Positions 51,946-60,471 of a stretch of DNA of 64,000 bases are shown here, one piece after another. Position 1 is the first letter of the stretch, and the number at the start of each line of letters is the position of its first letter. A program made the position numbers and the translations under genes. Where the stretch lies: contig CADBDT010000009.1 in NCBI GenBank assembly GCA_902793465.1, positions 1 to 64,000 on the forward strand, in the 5' to 3' direction. The notes below the pieces were generated by a model. That model saw only the letters and a list, made by a program, of their open reading frames with translations. It was not told the origin of the DNA and did no database searches. This DNA is from an uncultured Coriobacteriaceae bacterium. Lineage in GTDB: Bacteria > Actinomycetota > Coriobacteriia > Coriobacteriales > Atopobiaceae.

Positions 51946-53388
51946 ATGGCCGACGAGTCATTTTCTGCACGTCTTAACGACTACTGCATACGAATAGGTT
52001 GCACGAGCAAGGCGCTTGCCGATGCCAGCGGGGTATCGGCAAGCGCCGTGAGCCGCTACCGCAGCGGGGGACGCGTGCCCCATGCGGATGGCGAGGTTCT
52101 GCAAAAACTGGCGGTCGGAATTGCCCTTTTGGCCAGACAGCAGAACCTTTTGGAGGGGTTCGACGAAGTAGAGGTGCACGAGTATCTTGCCGAAGGAATA
52201 AGCCTGCAACGGCCAAATGTGGAGTCCTTTAGGCTGCGCCTCAACGACCTTATGCAGTCGCTCAACATAACCAACGTTGAGCTGGCACGCCATGCGCACG
52301 TGGACCCGTCGTTCTTGTCGCGCATTCGCAACGGACAACGAACGCCAACAAACCTGGGCGAATATGCCAGGACGTTCTCGGTGTTTGTGGCGCGCAGAGT
52401 GGGAGACCCTGCCATGGCAGAGCGGCTTGCGGAGCTCTTCTCGCAAAACGAGTTCGAAAAAGACTTGCTGGATGCGATTGGCCAGCAGAACCACGACGAA
52501 GTTGCACGCATTGTGGAAAGCTGGCTTTCGCAAGAGGAGAGCGGCGGAGCAGTTAAGGTAGAGCAGTTTTTGGAGCGGTTGGACGAGTTTGACCTCAATG
52601 CCTATATTAAGACGATTCACTACGACGAGCTCCACGTGCCAACGGCTCCCGTGGTGTTGCCCCAGAGCAAGTCGTACTACGGTTTGGACGGAATGCGTGA
52701 GGCGGAGCTCGAGTTCCTAAAGTGCACGGCAACGTCGCGCCACTCGCGCGAGGCCATCATGTTCTCCGACATGGAAATGACCGACCTGGTGGGCGACGGT
52801 GACTTTATGAAGAAGTACGCCATGAGTGTGGCCGCCATGCTCAAGCGAGGTGTGATTCTAAACGTTATACACGACGTTACGCGACCCTTTGACGAGATGA
52901 TGATGGGACTCGAGGGCTGGATACCGCTGTACATGACGGGGCAGGTGCGGCCGTACTACCTTACCGGTCTACGCGACGGCGTGTTTGGCCACCTGTGCAA
53001 CTCGTCGGACGTGGCCTCTTTGGAAGCCGAGTGCATTCGGGGGCATCACGAGGATGGCAGGTACCTGTTTAGCTCCCGCCGCGAGGACGTGGAGTACATG
53101 CGTCGTCGCGCACACCAGCTTCTTGCGCATGCGGAGCCTCTTATGAAAATATACCGAGAGACCGATGCCGTGCGCTTTGAGCACTTTATGCAGGAGGAGC
53201 GTGAGCGCAGGCACACCGGCGACGGTATACGAATTGGCGAGGATATGTTTTCCAACATGAGCATCGTAAGCTATGGCGATGAGCAGGTGGTAATACTCAA
53301 GGAAAACGACCCAAAAATCGCCTTCGTAATCTATCACCCAACGCTATGCAGTGCCATACGCAACTTGCGTCCGTACGTAAACTCGTGA
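51946..53388 (+). CDS. Double helix-turn-helix (XRE-like) regulator
   Basis: 480 aa. Two XRE-like HTH domains: about 5-55 (CTSKALADASGVSASAVSRYRSGGR) and about 85-140 (NITNVELARHAHVDPSFLSRIRNGQR). A roughly 330-residue C-terminal region of unknown fold follows (SRHSREAIMFSDMEMTDLVG, ..., ILKENDPKIAFVIYHPTLC), possibly a ligand-binding or enzymatic-like sensor. It starts 30 bp after the zinc-ribbon gene, so it may be co-transcribed. AGAGGTGAAA precedes the ATG. Confidence 0.75.
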   Translation: MADESFSARLNDYCIRIGCTSKALADASGVSASAVSRYRSGGRVPHADGEVLQKLAVGIALLARQQNLLEGFDEVEVHEYLAEGISLQRPNVESFRLRLNDLMQSLNITNVELARHAHVDPSFLSRIRNGQRTPTNLGEYARTFSVFVARRVGDPAMAERLAELFSQNEFEKDLLDAIGQQNHDEVARIVESWLSQEESGGAVKVEQFLERLDEFDLNAYIKTIHYDELHVPTAPVVLPQSKSYYGLDGMREAELEFLKCTATSRHSREAIMFSDMEMTDLVGDGDFMKKYAMSVAAMLKRGVILNVIHDVTRPFDEMMMGLEGWIPLYMTGQVRPYYLTGLRDGVFGHLCNSSDVASLEAECIRGHHEDGRYLFSSRREDVEYMRRRAHQLLAHAEPLMKIYRETDAVRFEHFMQEERERRHTGDGIRIGEDMFSNMSIVSYGDEQVVILKENDPKIAFVIYHPTLCSAIRNLRPYVNS

Positions 53389-53401
53389 CGGCAAGCTGGC
53401 C

Positions 53402-53632
53402 AATCAAGAGGGGTACTCCCCCTTGATATGTCCCTGACCGATCAAGGGGGAGCACCCCAACGCCATTTTGTTAAGGGTCCGGGGGAGCTGTGCACATTGG
53501 GGATACTCCCCATCGGGTACATCGCGAGCAGGGCTTCCGTTGGGGTCCGGCTCATCCGCGATGTACCCGTAGGGGAATATCCCCAATGTGCACAGCGCTA
53601 ACTCAATGGCGTTGGGAGTACCCATCTTGATT
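53402..53632. repeat. Composite palindrome array (includes GTACAT palindrome 11)
   Basis: An outer CAATCAAGAGGGGTACTCCC/...GGGAGTACCCATCTTGATTGG pair encloses CCAACGCCATTTTGTTAAGG/...CTAACTCAATGGCGTTGGG. Innermost is a family-A palindrome (53487-53599) with arms AGCTGTGCACATTGGGGATA / ...ATATCCCCAATGTGCACAGC. About 230 bp of nested structure. Confidence 0.8.
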
Positions 53633-53744
53633 GGCCAGCGGCCCCGCGCAGCCACCTGCCGTTTGGCAGCATCGTATACCACAGGCATGCAAATGGGTAT
53701 AAGTAATCTTGGGTCTATTACCTATAGAAAGAGAAAGGCGCATC

Positions 53745-54746
53745 ATGTTCTTCCGCACGTTGTTTCTTGAGCTTGGGCTGCTATTTCCCATTATCCTGCT
53801 CATATTCGTAATTATTGTTCTGGTCCAAGTGGCCTATGTGGTGCGTCAGCAGCACGTGGCGGTTATAGAGCGCTTGGGCAAGTTCCACGGATTCGCTGGG
53901 CCTGGCCTGCACTTCCGCGTACCCTTTATCGATCGGGTCTTCCAAATTGACCTCAAGACCGAAGACGAGCACATGACGTTTGACGCAAAGACGTCCGACA
54001 ACGTTACGATTGAGCTGGACGTGTCCATTCAATACCACGTGGACAGCTCAAACATGAACCTGCTCGAGGAGTCTGGCGTATACAAGAGCTACTACATGCT
54101 CCAAGACCCGGTATCTCAGATGCAGGACTATCTTGCAGACGCGCTCCGCTCCCAAATACCCAATCGCTCACTCGACGAGGTGTTTAGCGAGAAGGACGCC
54201 ATTGCGCACGCCATCGACGAGGTAGTGGCACACAAGATGCTCGAGTACGGCTATGTTTTGGTAACAACGCTCATTACGCGCATCAAGCTGCCCGTTGAGG
54301 TGCAGGAGTCCATGAACCACATTATTGCCTCCAAGAACAACCTGGAAAGCGCGACCAACGACGCAAACGCTGCCCGCGCCAAAACGGTTATTGCTGCGCA
54401 GGCAAAGGCCGAGGCCATGGCTGCCGAGGGCAAGGGCATTGCCGACCAGCGCATTGCAATCGCGCGTGGCATTAAGGACTCCATAGACGTAATCCAGGGC
54501 TCCACGATGACTGCCGAAGAGGCAAACCGTCTATTTGAGTTTACCCAGTGGGTCGACATGATGCGCGGTTTTGCCGACAAGGGCTCCAGCTCTGTGGTGC
54601 TTCCCAGCGACTTTCGCGAGAGCCAGTCCATGTTTGAACAGGTTCTTTCTGCCAAGGTTGCGCCCGATCCAGAGCGCGATCCCGAGCCAGTGCCTGCCTC
54701 ACATCTCCACGACGACACCGGCAACGGCAACCACCTAAGCCACTAA
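53745..54746 (+). CDS. SPFH/Band 7 (stomatin/QmcA-like) membrane protein
   Basis: 333 aa. N-terminal membrane helix at about 10-32 (LLFPIILLIFVIIVLVQVAY), then the SPFH domain RQQHVAVIERLGKFHGFAGP, GLHFRVPFIDRVFQIDLKTE. A coiled-coil-rich stretch (AKTVIAAQAKAEAMAAEGKG) matches the stomatin/flotillin C-terminal region. Such proteins scaffold membrane microdomains and often act with NfeD or proteases; no NfeD gene is adjacent. AGAAAGG precedes ATG 53745. Its stop codon lies inside a 41-bp inverted repeat shared with the convergent LCP gene. Confidence 0.92.
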   Translation: MFFRTLFLELGLLFPIILLIFVIIVLVQVAYVVRQQHVAVIERLGKFHGFAGPGLHFRVPFIDRVFQIDLKTEDEHMTFDAKTSDNVTIELDVSIQYHVDSSNMNLLEESGVYKSYYMLQDPVSQMQDYLADALRSQIPNRSLDEVFSEKDAIAHAIDEVVAHKMLEYGYVLVTTLITRIKLPVEVQESMNHIIASKNNLESATNDANAARAKTVIAAQAKAEAMAAEGKGIADQRIAIARGIKDSIDVIQGSTMTAEEANRLFEFTQWVDMMRGFADKGSSSVVLPSDFRESQSMFEQVLSAKVAPDPERDPEPVPASHLHDDTGNGNHLSH

Positions 54747-54827
54747 GGAGAGGTTGAACAGGGGACGGGTCAGGTGTTCACGCAAACGTGAACACCTGAC
54801 CCGTCCCCTGTTCAACCTCTCCTTAGT
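54742..54827. terminator. Perfect 41-bp inverted repeat containing both convergent stop codons
   Basis: Arms 54742-54782 and 54787-54827 with a CAAA loop (ACTAAGGAGAGG... / ...CCTCTCCTTAGT). The TAA of the SPFH gene (54744-54746) and the TAA of the LCP gene (54823-54825) are symmetrical parts of its base. It is likely a bidirectional terminator. It differs in sequence from the GTACAT family. Confidence 0.85.
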
Positions 54828-56193
54828 AGGTCTCTTCGTAAGATTCGGTATACTCGGTACCCGTTGTCTCGGTTGTTGCAGACGTTGCATTGGAAGTCGT
54901 GGAGGAGTCCGAATTCTTCTGGGCGTCGCCCACACCTGCGGCAATACCAGAAGTGGCGTCGCGCTCGCTCTCGTCTAAGGGCGGCAGTCCCTGGTCCACG
55001 CGCATCATCATTTTCTTCCACTTGTCAACGAGGCAGATCTCGTACCAGGTGCCATTTACAAGCGCGCCGTCCGTGGGCTCCATGCCCGTCATTATGTCCT
55101 CTTCTACGTTGAGGTCCTTCATCTGCATGGCAAGGTCAAGGATGCTGCTAACGTCCATGTCGGTGGTCACGCTATCGGCCATGGTAGATACGGTGGAGGC
55201 GAGTGTGGCAGGGTCGCTCTGAAGCACCTTTTTAATGACTGCAGAAAAGACCATGCGCTGGTTTGCGGCACGGAACACATCGCCGTCGCCGTAGGCATCG
55301 TAGCCATGGCGGCAGCGGCACAGGAGTGCGGCCTCTCTGCCGTCGAGCGTCTGCTCGCCAGCGGGGAGTTCGAGCTCGGTGTACTCCGGGTCGTAAACGG
55401 GAACCGGCAGGTCTACCGTTACGCCTCCCACCACGTCTACTATGGAAATAAACCTGTCCAAGTCAACCTCGGCGTAGTGCGAGATGGGCACGCCACAGAA
55501 CTTTGAGATGGTTTGCGTGGCATATGCGGAACCCCCAAAGGAGTAAGCCGCGTTTATTTTCTGCTGGCCATGGGAATCCATGTTTACCAGCGTATCGCGG
55601 TGAATGGAGACCATGGTTACCTTAAGGTCTTTGGGGTTAATGCGACAAAGCATTATGGAGTCGGACCGGTAGTTTGACTCATCTGCACCGTAGTTTTCGG
55701 AGTCCTCTATACGACTCTCGTCCTTGTCGACGCCAAGAAGCAGGAGGTAGAATGGGTCGCCGGCCTCTGTTTTTACCAACTGCTCGCGCAGTTCGTTTGT
55801 AACATTGGAGTTAAGCTTCTGGTTGATTCCAGAAACATAGACGGACGCAGCAATGGCAGCGCCTCCTATTAGCAAAAGCACTACGCACACGATGGCAATT
55901 ACGACTGCCTTGCGTCCGCTCTTTTTCTTCTTTGCGTTGTGGTATCGGTTAACGTCGTAGTATTTGCTCACATTGCTCGATTCCTGTGCCGGATACCTGC
56001 GCGAATAGCCATAGTCATCGTCGTAGTAATCAATGTTTTCGCCAATGCGATCGAAGCCATCCATATCGTCGGCAGGGGACTCGGAGATGCTCGGGACTGA
56101 GGGGGGCGTAGCCTTTTGCGCATCTTTTGGGCTTGGTATCGACGAAAGGTCGCGAGACCTCGAGACGTGCTTTTTGTCAGGCTGTTTAGACAA
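54823..56193 (-). CDS. LytR-CpsA-Psr (LCP) family cell-wall glycopolymer ligase
   Basis: 456 aa. A long cytoplasmic N-terminus (1-92, Asp/Tyr/Ser-rich) precedes one membrane helix (about 93-117). The LCP domain (about 145-330) shows LLLLGVDKDESRIEDSENYG, RSDSIMLCRINPKDLKVTMV, SIHRDTLVNM and RHGYDAYGDGDVFRAANQRM, with the conserved Arg and Asp residues for pyrophosphate and lipid binding. It attaches phosphate-linked glycopolymers to peptidoglycan outside the cell. The C-terminus is Ser/Thr-rich. Starts at TTG 56193 with GGAGG 6 nt upstream. Confidence 0.92.
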   Translation of the reverse strand: MSKQPDKKHVSRSRDLSSIPSPKDAQKATPPSVPSISESPADDMDGFDRIGENIDYYDDDYGYSRRYPAQESSNVSKYYDVNRYHNAKKKKSGRKAVVIAIVCVVLLLIGGAAIAASVYVSGINQKLNSNVTNELREQLVKTEAGDPFYLLLLGVDKDESRIEDSENYGADESNYRSDSIMLCRINPKDLKVTMVSIHRDTLVNMDSHGQQKINAAYSFGGSAYATQTISKFCGVPISHYAEVDLDRFISIVDVVGGVTVDLPVPVYDPEYTELELPAGEQTLDGREAALLCRCRHGYDAYGDGDVFRAANQRMVFSAVIKKVLQSDPATLASTVSTMADSVTTDMDVSSILDLAMQMKDLNVEEDIMTGMEPTDGALVNGTWYEICLVDKWKKMMMRVDQGLPPLDESERDATSGIAAGVGDAQKNSDSSTTSNATSATTETTGTEYTESYEETY

Positions 56194-56323
56194 AACTGCC
56201 TCCGATTGCGTCTGATGTACATTTAGAACATTCCCATATTACACCAGCATCAATTTGCCCACACAAATGACGTAATACTGGAGCGGACTTTAAGCTGGGT
56301 TGAATGGGGTTGAATGGGGAGCG

Positions 56324-56431
56324 CCGTGCCGTTAGGGGATACTCCCCTACGGGTACATCGCGGAGAGCCCTCTTATAATGAGACGGGTATCCTGCGATGT
56401 ACCCGATGGGGAGTATCCCCTAACGGCACGG
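56324..56431. repeat. GTACAT palindrome 12 (family A)
   Basis: Arms CCGTGCCGTTAGGGGATACT.../...AGTATCCCCTAACGGCACGG with inner CTACGGGTACATCGCGG/...GCGATGTACCCGATG. It lies between divergent genes (LCP and the binding protein), so here it cannot be a simple 3'-end terminator. Confidence 0.88.
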
Positions 56432-56537
56432 TATCCCTCGCACAGGGCGCGACGTTTGACTAAATCCTAGCTTGAGACTAGTATTAACCATCTGAGTATG
56501 ATACTTGGGTAATCGACTATTCCGAGGAGGGACTGTT

Positions 56538-57524
56538 ATGAGTTTGCTCGACAAAGCCATGCTCGACCGTCGCCAGCTCTTTGCGCTGGGTCTTGGTACC
56601 ACCGCCGCACTCGGACTGGCCGCATGTGGTGGCGGCTCTGCGGCTAGTGGTTCCGGAAGTGCTGCAAGCAGCGCCGCGGCCAGCGGTTCGGCTGCAGAAG
56701 CCACGCAAAAAGTGGACCCCACTGCGTTCGACTCGCTGGTTGCCAGCGGACCGAAGGCCGACGAGGCGGCCATTACGGCCAGCACGTGGGCAAACAAGGT
56801 AAAGAGCGCCGGCAAGCTGCGCGTGGGCGCCGTAGACACCTCCGCCTTGTTCTCGCAGCTCGACGAGAAGGACGGCAGGCATCGTGGATTCGACGCTGGC
56901 CTGTTCCAAATGCTGGCAAACTACATACTGGGTGATCCCATGGCCTACGAGCGCACCCTCGTACAGTCCTCCACGCGTGAGTCCGTACTGCAAAACGACA
57001 CCGTGGACGCCGTGTTTGCTACCTACACCATCAACGACAAGCGCAAAGAGGTTATCTCGTTTGCAGGCCCTTACTATGTGGGCCACCAGGGCATCTTGGT
57101 AATGTCCAACAACTCCGACATTGCAAGCGTAGACGATCTTGCCGGCAAGATCGTGGGCGTGCAGGAGGGCTCGCAGCAGTCCAAGGAGGAGTACATTTCC
57201 AAGTACTTGTCCAAGGCCGAGGTTCAGACGCTTGGTACGGACGGCGAGCTGCGCCGCGCGCTCGAGCAGGGTCGCATAAACGCCTACGTTACGGACGCCG
57301 CGCTTCTTAAGAGCGATATGGTAGAGAATCCCGACAAGTACAAGCTTGCCGCCGAGTACGGCGATCCCGATCCGCTGGGCATTGGCCTGCCGCTTAACTC
57401 CGACGGCGTTAAGTTTGTCAACGACTTCCTCAAGAAGATTGAGGACGAGGGCCTGTGGACCAAGCTCTACCAGCTGTACTTTGGCGAGGAGGGCTCCAAC
57501 AATCCTCCCACCATCGAGGGCTAG
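56538..57524 (+). CDS. Polar amino-acid ABC transporter, substrate-binding lipoprotein
   Basis: 328 aa. The signal has a twin-arginine-like LDRRQLFALGLG and a lipobox LAAC (Cys at about 33), then a Ser/Ala-rich linker. The SBP family 3 domain reads GKLRVGAVDTSALFSQLDEK, RGFDAGLFQMLANYILGD, DAVFATYTINDKRKEVISFA and VGVQEGSQQSKEEYISKYL. This fits glutamate/glutamine-type binding proteins; the ligand is not proven. GAGGAGGG precedes the ATG. Two permeases and an ATPase follow after a palindrome at 57596, which may lower downstream expression relative to the binding protein. Confidence 0.92.
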   Translation: MSLLDKAMLDRRQLFALGLGTTAALGLAACGGGSAASGSGSAASSAAASGSAAEATQKVDPTAFDSLVASGPKADEAAITASTWANKVKSAGKLRVGAVDTSALFSQLDEKDGRHRGFDAGLFQMLANYILGDPMAYERTLVQSSTRESVLQNDTVDAVFATYTINDKRKEVISFAGPYYVGHQGILVMSNNSDIASVDDLAGKIVGVQEGSQQSKEEYISKYLSKAEVQTLGTDGELRRALEQGRINAYVTDAALLKSDMVENPDKYKLAAEYGDPDPLGIGLPLNSDGVKFVNDFLKKIEDEGLWTKLYQLYFGEEGSNNPPTIEG

Positions 57525-57595
57525 GATACAGTTCCTTTAAAACAAGACGCGCGTAGGGGGCGCCACCCAAGCCGTCCGAAAACTCGTGAAGGAGC

Positions 57596-57706
57596 GGGGT
57601 GCCGCAAGGGGATGCTCCCCATCGGGTACATCGCGAGTAGGCTATTCCCCTATGAGGAGGCCCATCCGCGATGTACCCGTAGGGGAGCATCCCCTTGCGG
57701 CACCCC
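57596..57706. repeat. GTACAT palindrome 13 (family A)
   Basis: Arms GGGGTGCCGCAAGGGGATGC.../...GCATCCCCTTGCGGCACCCC with inner TCGGGTACATCGCG/CGCGATGTACCCG. It sits inside the ABC transporter locus, between binding protein and permease genes. Confidence 0.9.
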
Positions 57707-57852
57707 TTTTCTGACGGCTTGGGGGGACATCCCCTAGGCGCGTCTCATGTCCTGTACACGCTTTCGTATAAGTTAACGGGCGCTCAATTTTGGCAGCTCG
57801 CTCCGTCGCATGCCGTACTATGGGTAGAGTTAAACGATGAGAGGAGGCGAGC

Positions 57853-58512
57853 ATGGGAGTAGGGGAAGTTGTTGCGGAGTTTGGCGGCGTCTATGTGCAG
57901 TCGCTTTTGTCCACATGGCTCATGACCATCGTCTGCTTTTTGGGCGGCTTGGCGCTTGGCGTCTTAATAACCGTAATGAGGGTGTCGCCCATTAAGCCGC
58001 TAAGGGTGGTAGGCGACTTTTACGTGCAGGTGTTTCGCAACATCCCTACGATTTCGTTGCTGGTCATATTTGTGTATGCGTTGCCGTACCTGGGGCTTTT
58101 GCTCGAGTATCGCGCATGCCTTATTGTGTGCATAATCCTCGTGGTGTCGTCGTTTGCGTCCGAAAACTTTATGAGCGGCATCAATGCCATTGGCGTAGGC
58201 CAAATTGAGGCGGCGCGCTCGGTGGGTCTCTCTTTTGTGCAAATTGTGCGCCTTATTGTTATTCCGCAGGCGCTGCGCACCACGGTTCTTCCCATGACAA
58301 ACCTGCTTATTGCAACGCTGCTTACCACGGCAATGGGTTCTCAGGTGCCGCTTACCCCACCCGAGCTTACAGGCATGGTTAACTACGTTAACGCGCGCTC
58401 TGTTGCGGGTATTTCTGCGTTTGTGGTTTCGGCCATCTGCTACGCGGGCACCGCGCTCGTTATTGGGTTCTTGGGCAATAAGCTGGACAAGAAGGTGAGG
58501 ATTGTACGATGA
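57853..58512 (+). CDS. Amino-acid ABC transporter permease (HisM/GlnP type), subunit 1
   Basis: 219 aa with about five membrane helices. The permease EAA-like loop is INAIGVGQIEAARSVGLSFV, followed by IVIPQALRTTVLPMTNLLI. AGGAGGCGA precedes the ATG. It overlaps the next permease by 4 bp (ATGA), so the two are translationally coupled and probably form a heterodimer. Confidence 0.93.
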   Translation: MGVGEVVAEFGGVYVQSLLSTWLMTIVCFLGGLALGVLITVMRVSPIKPLRVVGDFYVQVFRNIPTISLLVIFVYALPYLGLLLEYRACLIVCIILVVSSFASENFMSGINAIGVGQIEAARSVGLSFVQIVRLIVIPQALRTTVLPMTNLLIATLLTTAMGSQVPLTPPELTGMVNYVNARSVAGISAFVVSAICYAGTALVIGFLGNKLDKKVRIVR

Positions 58513-59354
58513 GCGCACAAACCACCTCCATGCGAGATGCCCTTTACGAGGCGCCGGGACCAAAGACCAAGCGACGCACCGCCATAGGAACAGTGGTGTC
58601 GCTGGTGCTTCTTGGCGTTGCCATCTTCTTTATAATTAGGCAGTTCTACATTACGGACCAGCTCAACGAGCGCTACTGGAGCTTCCTTTTGGAGTGGACC
58701 ACGTGGCGGTTTTTGCTCGAAGGCCTGTGGGGAACCGTGCGCGTTGCCGCTGTGTCGGGCGTTATTTCCATGGCGCTGGGCCTGTTGCTTATGCTGGGTC
58801 GCATAAGCAATAGCAAGGTCCTTAGTGCAATTTGCCGCGTGCTCACGGACCTGTTCCGCAGCTTGCCCAGCCTGCTGCTTATCTACTTCTTCTTTTTGGT
58901 TATCCCAAAGTATGGCCTGCGCATGCCGCCGTTTTGGATGCTTACGATTCCCATCTCCCTTGCGGCTTCGGGCGTGCTGGCCGAGGTGTTTAGGGCAGGC
59001 GTTAACGCAGTGCCCAAGGGCCAGGTGGAGGCGGCAATGTCCATTGGCCTTACGCACGGAAAGATTGTTTGGAAGATCGTGTTGCCGCAGGCGCTGCGCA
59101 TTGTTATTCCCTCGCTCGTGTCGCAGCTGGTGGTTGTGGTTAAAGACACGACCGTTGCCTACGTGGTGAGTTTTCCCGACCTCATGCAAAACGCGCGCGT
59201 GCTTATATCCAACTACGACGCGCTGGTATCCATGTACTTTGTGGTTGCCATTATCTACATCCTTATTAACTATGCAATCAACCATCTGTCCATCTACCTC
59301 GCGCACCGATCCGGGAACAAAATTATTTCGCGCGAGACCGAAAACCCGCTGTAA
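58509..59354 (+). CDS. Amino-acid ABC transporter permease (HisM/GlnP type), subunit 2
   Basis: 281 aa. A cytoplasmic N-terminal extension (1-30) precedes a first helix (about 31-50), then four or five more. The EAA loop is VFRAGVNAVPKGQVEAAMSI, GLTHGKIVWKIVLPQALRIV. LTDLFRSLPSLLLIYFFFLV is typical of the family. It pairs with the overlapping upstream permease. The ATPase follows 9 bp downstream. Confidence 0.93.
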   Translation: MSAQTTSMRDALYEAPGPKTKRRTAIGTVVSLVLLGVAIFFIIRQFYITDQLNERYWSFLLEWTTWRFLLEGLWGTVRVAAVSGVISMALGLLLMLGRISNSKVLSAICRVLTDLFRSLPSLLLIYFFFLVIPKYGLRMPPFWMLTIPISLAASGVLAEVFRAGVNAVPKGQVEAAMSIGLTHGKIVWKIVLPQALRIVIPSLVSQLVVVVKDTTVAYVVSFPDLMQNARVLISNYDALVSMYFVVAIIYILINYAINHLSIYLAHRSGNKIISRETENPL

Positions 59355-59363
59355 GGAGCAACC

Positions 59364-60113
59364 ATGGCTGCAAGCGACACCGCAATTATTCAGATGCACC
59401 ACGTTGACAAGCACTATGGCCAACTCCACGTGCTGCAAGACATTAACCTGGACGTTCACAAAGGAGAGGTGGTCGTGCTCATTGGGCCTTCTGGCTCGGG
59501 CAAGTCCACGCTGTGCCGTACCATAAATCGCCTGGAGACCATAGACTCGGGCGAGATTCTGTTTGAGGGTAAGCCTCTGCCGCAGGAGGGCAAGGAGCTC
59601 GCGGCGTATCGTGCCGAAATTGGCATGGTGTTCCAGAGCTTTAACCTGTTTGCGCACAAGAGCATTTTGGACAACGTTACGCTGGGGCCGCGCGAGGTGC
59701 TAAAGACCCCCAAGGACGTTGCCGAAAAGGAAGCCATGGAGCTGCTCGAGCGCGTGGGTGTGGCCGAGCAGGCGCACAAGGTGCCCGCGCAGCTTAGCGG
59801 TGGCCAGCAGCAGCGCGTGGCCATTGCGCGCTCGCTTGCCATGCACCCCAAGGCAATGTTGTTTGACGAGCCCACCTCTGCGCTCGACCCCGAGATGATA
59901 AACGAGGTGTTGGAGGTTATGGTTGAGCTCGCGCGTGAGGGCATGACCATGGTGGTGGTTACCCACGAGATGAACTTTGCCCGTCGCGTATCCAATCGCG
60001 TGGTGTTTATGGCCGATGGCCAGATTATGGAAGAGGCCTCGCCCGACGAGTTCTTTGACCACCCCAAGACCGACCGTGCCAAGGACTTCCTGGACTCCAT
60101 CCGCGGACACTAG
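59364..60113 (+). CDS. Amino-acid ABC transporter ATP-binding protein (GlnQ/HisP type)
   Basis: 249 aa. Walker A is [15 protein letters not shown], followed by the Q-loop VFQSFNLF. The signature is [16 protein letters not shown], Walker B is [14 protein letters not shown] and the H-loop is [20 protein letters not shown]. It drives import by the two permeases. AAGGAGC precedes the ATG. It is the last gene of the transporter operon; a composite palindrome array follows. Confidence 0.96.
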   Translation: MAASDTAIIQMHHVDKHYGQLHVLQDINLDVHKGEVVVLIGPSGSGKSTLCRTINRLETIDSGEILFEGKPLPQEGKELAAYRAEIGMVFQSFNLFAHKSILDNVTLGPREVLKTPKDVAEKEAMELLERVGVAEQAHKVPAQLSGGQQQRVAIARSLAMHPKAMLFDEPTSALDPEMINEVLEVMVELAREGMTMVVVTHEMNFARRVSNRVVFMADGQIMEEASPDEFFDHPKTDRAKDFLDSIRGH

Positions 60114-60127
60114 CGCGACTCCTGCAG

Positions 60128-60466
60128 GCCGTGCCGCTTGGGGATGCTCCCACCGCCATTTAGTTGAGGATCCGGGGGAGCTGTGCACATAGGGGATACT
60201 CCCTCCAGTTCCGCCGTGCTCGTAGCTGCGATGGGCACGCATGGAACAGGAGGGAGTATCCCCTCAGTTTCGCTATCTTCAAGGGGGAGTACCCCACCGC
60301 CATTTAGTTAGCGCTGTGCACATTGGGGATACTCCCCTACGGGTACATCGCGGATGAGCCGGCCTCCAACGTAAGCCCTGCTCGCGATGTACCCGATGGG
60401 GAGTATCCCCAATGTGCACAGCTCTCCCGGACCCTTAACTAAATGGCGCTGGGAGTACCCCTATTG
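60128..60466. repeat. Composite palindrome array (includes GTACAT palindrome 14)
   Basis: Pieces in order: GCCGTGCCGCTTGGGGATGC; CACCGCCATTTAGTTGAGGA; a hairpin on GGGGATACTCCCTCC/GGAGGGAGTATCCCC (about 60193-60266); CACCGCCATTTAGTTAGCGC; a family-A palindrome (about 60304-60420) with CTGTGCACATTGGGGATACT.../...AGTATCCCCAATGTGCACAG; and an inverted TTAACTAAATGGCG. It lies between convergent genes. Confidence 0.8.
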
Positions 60467-60471
60467 CTTGG

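Noticed and set aside
60128-60466. Composite repeats as a phage attachment or replication origin
   Set aside because: No DnaA boxes, iterons, integrase or replication genes are nearby; the same modules recur at several ordinary intergenic sites.
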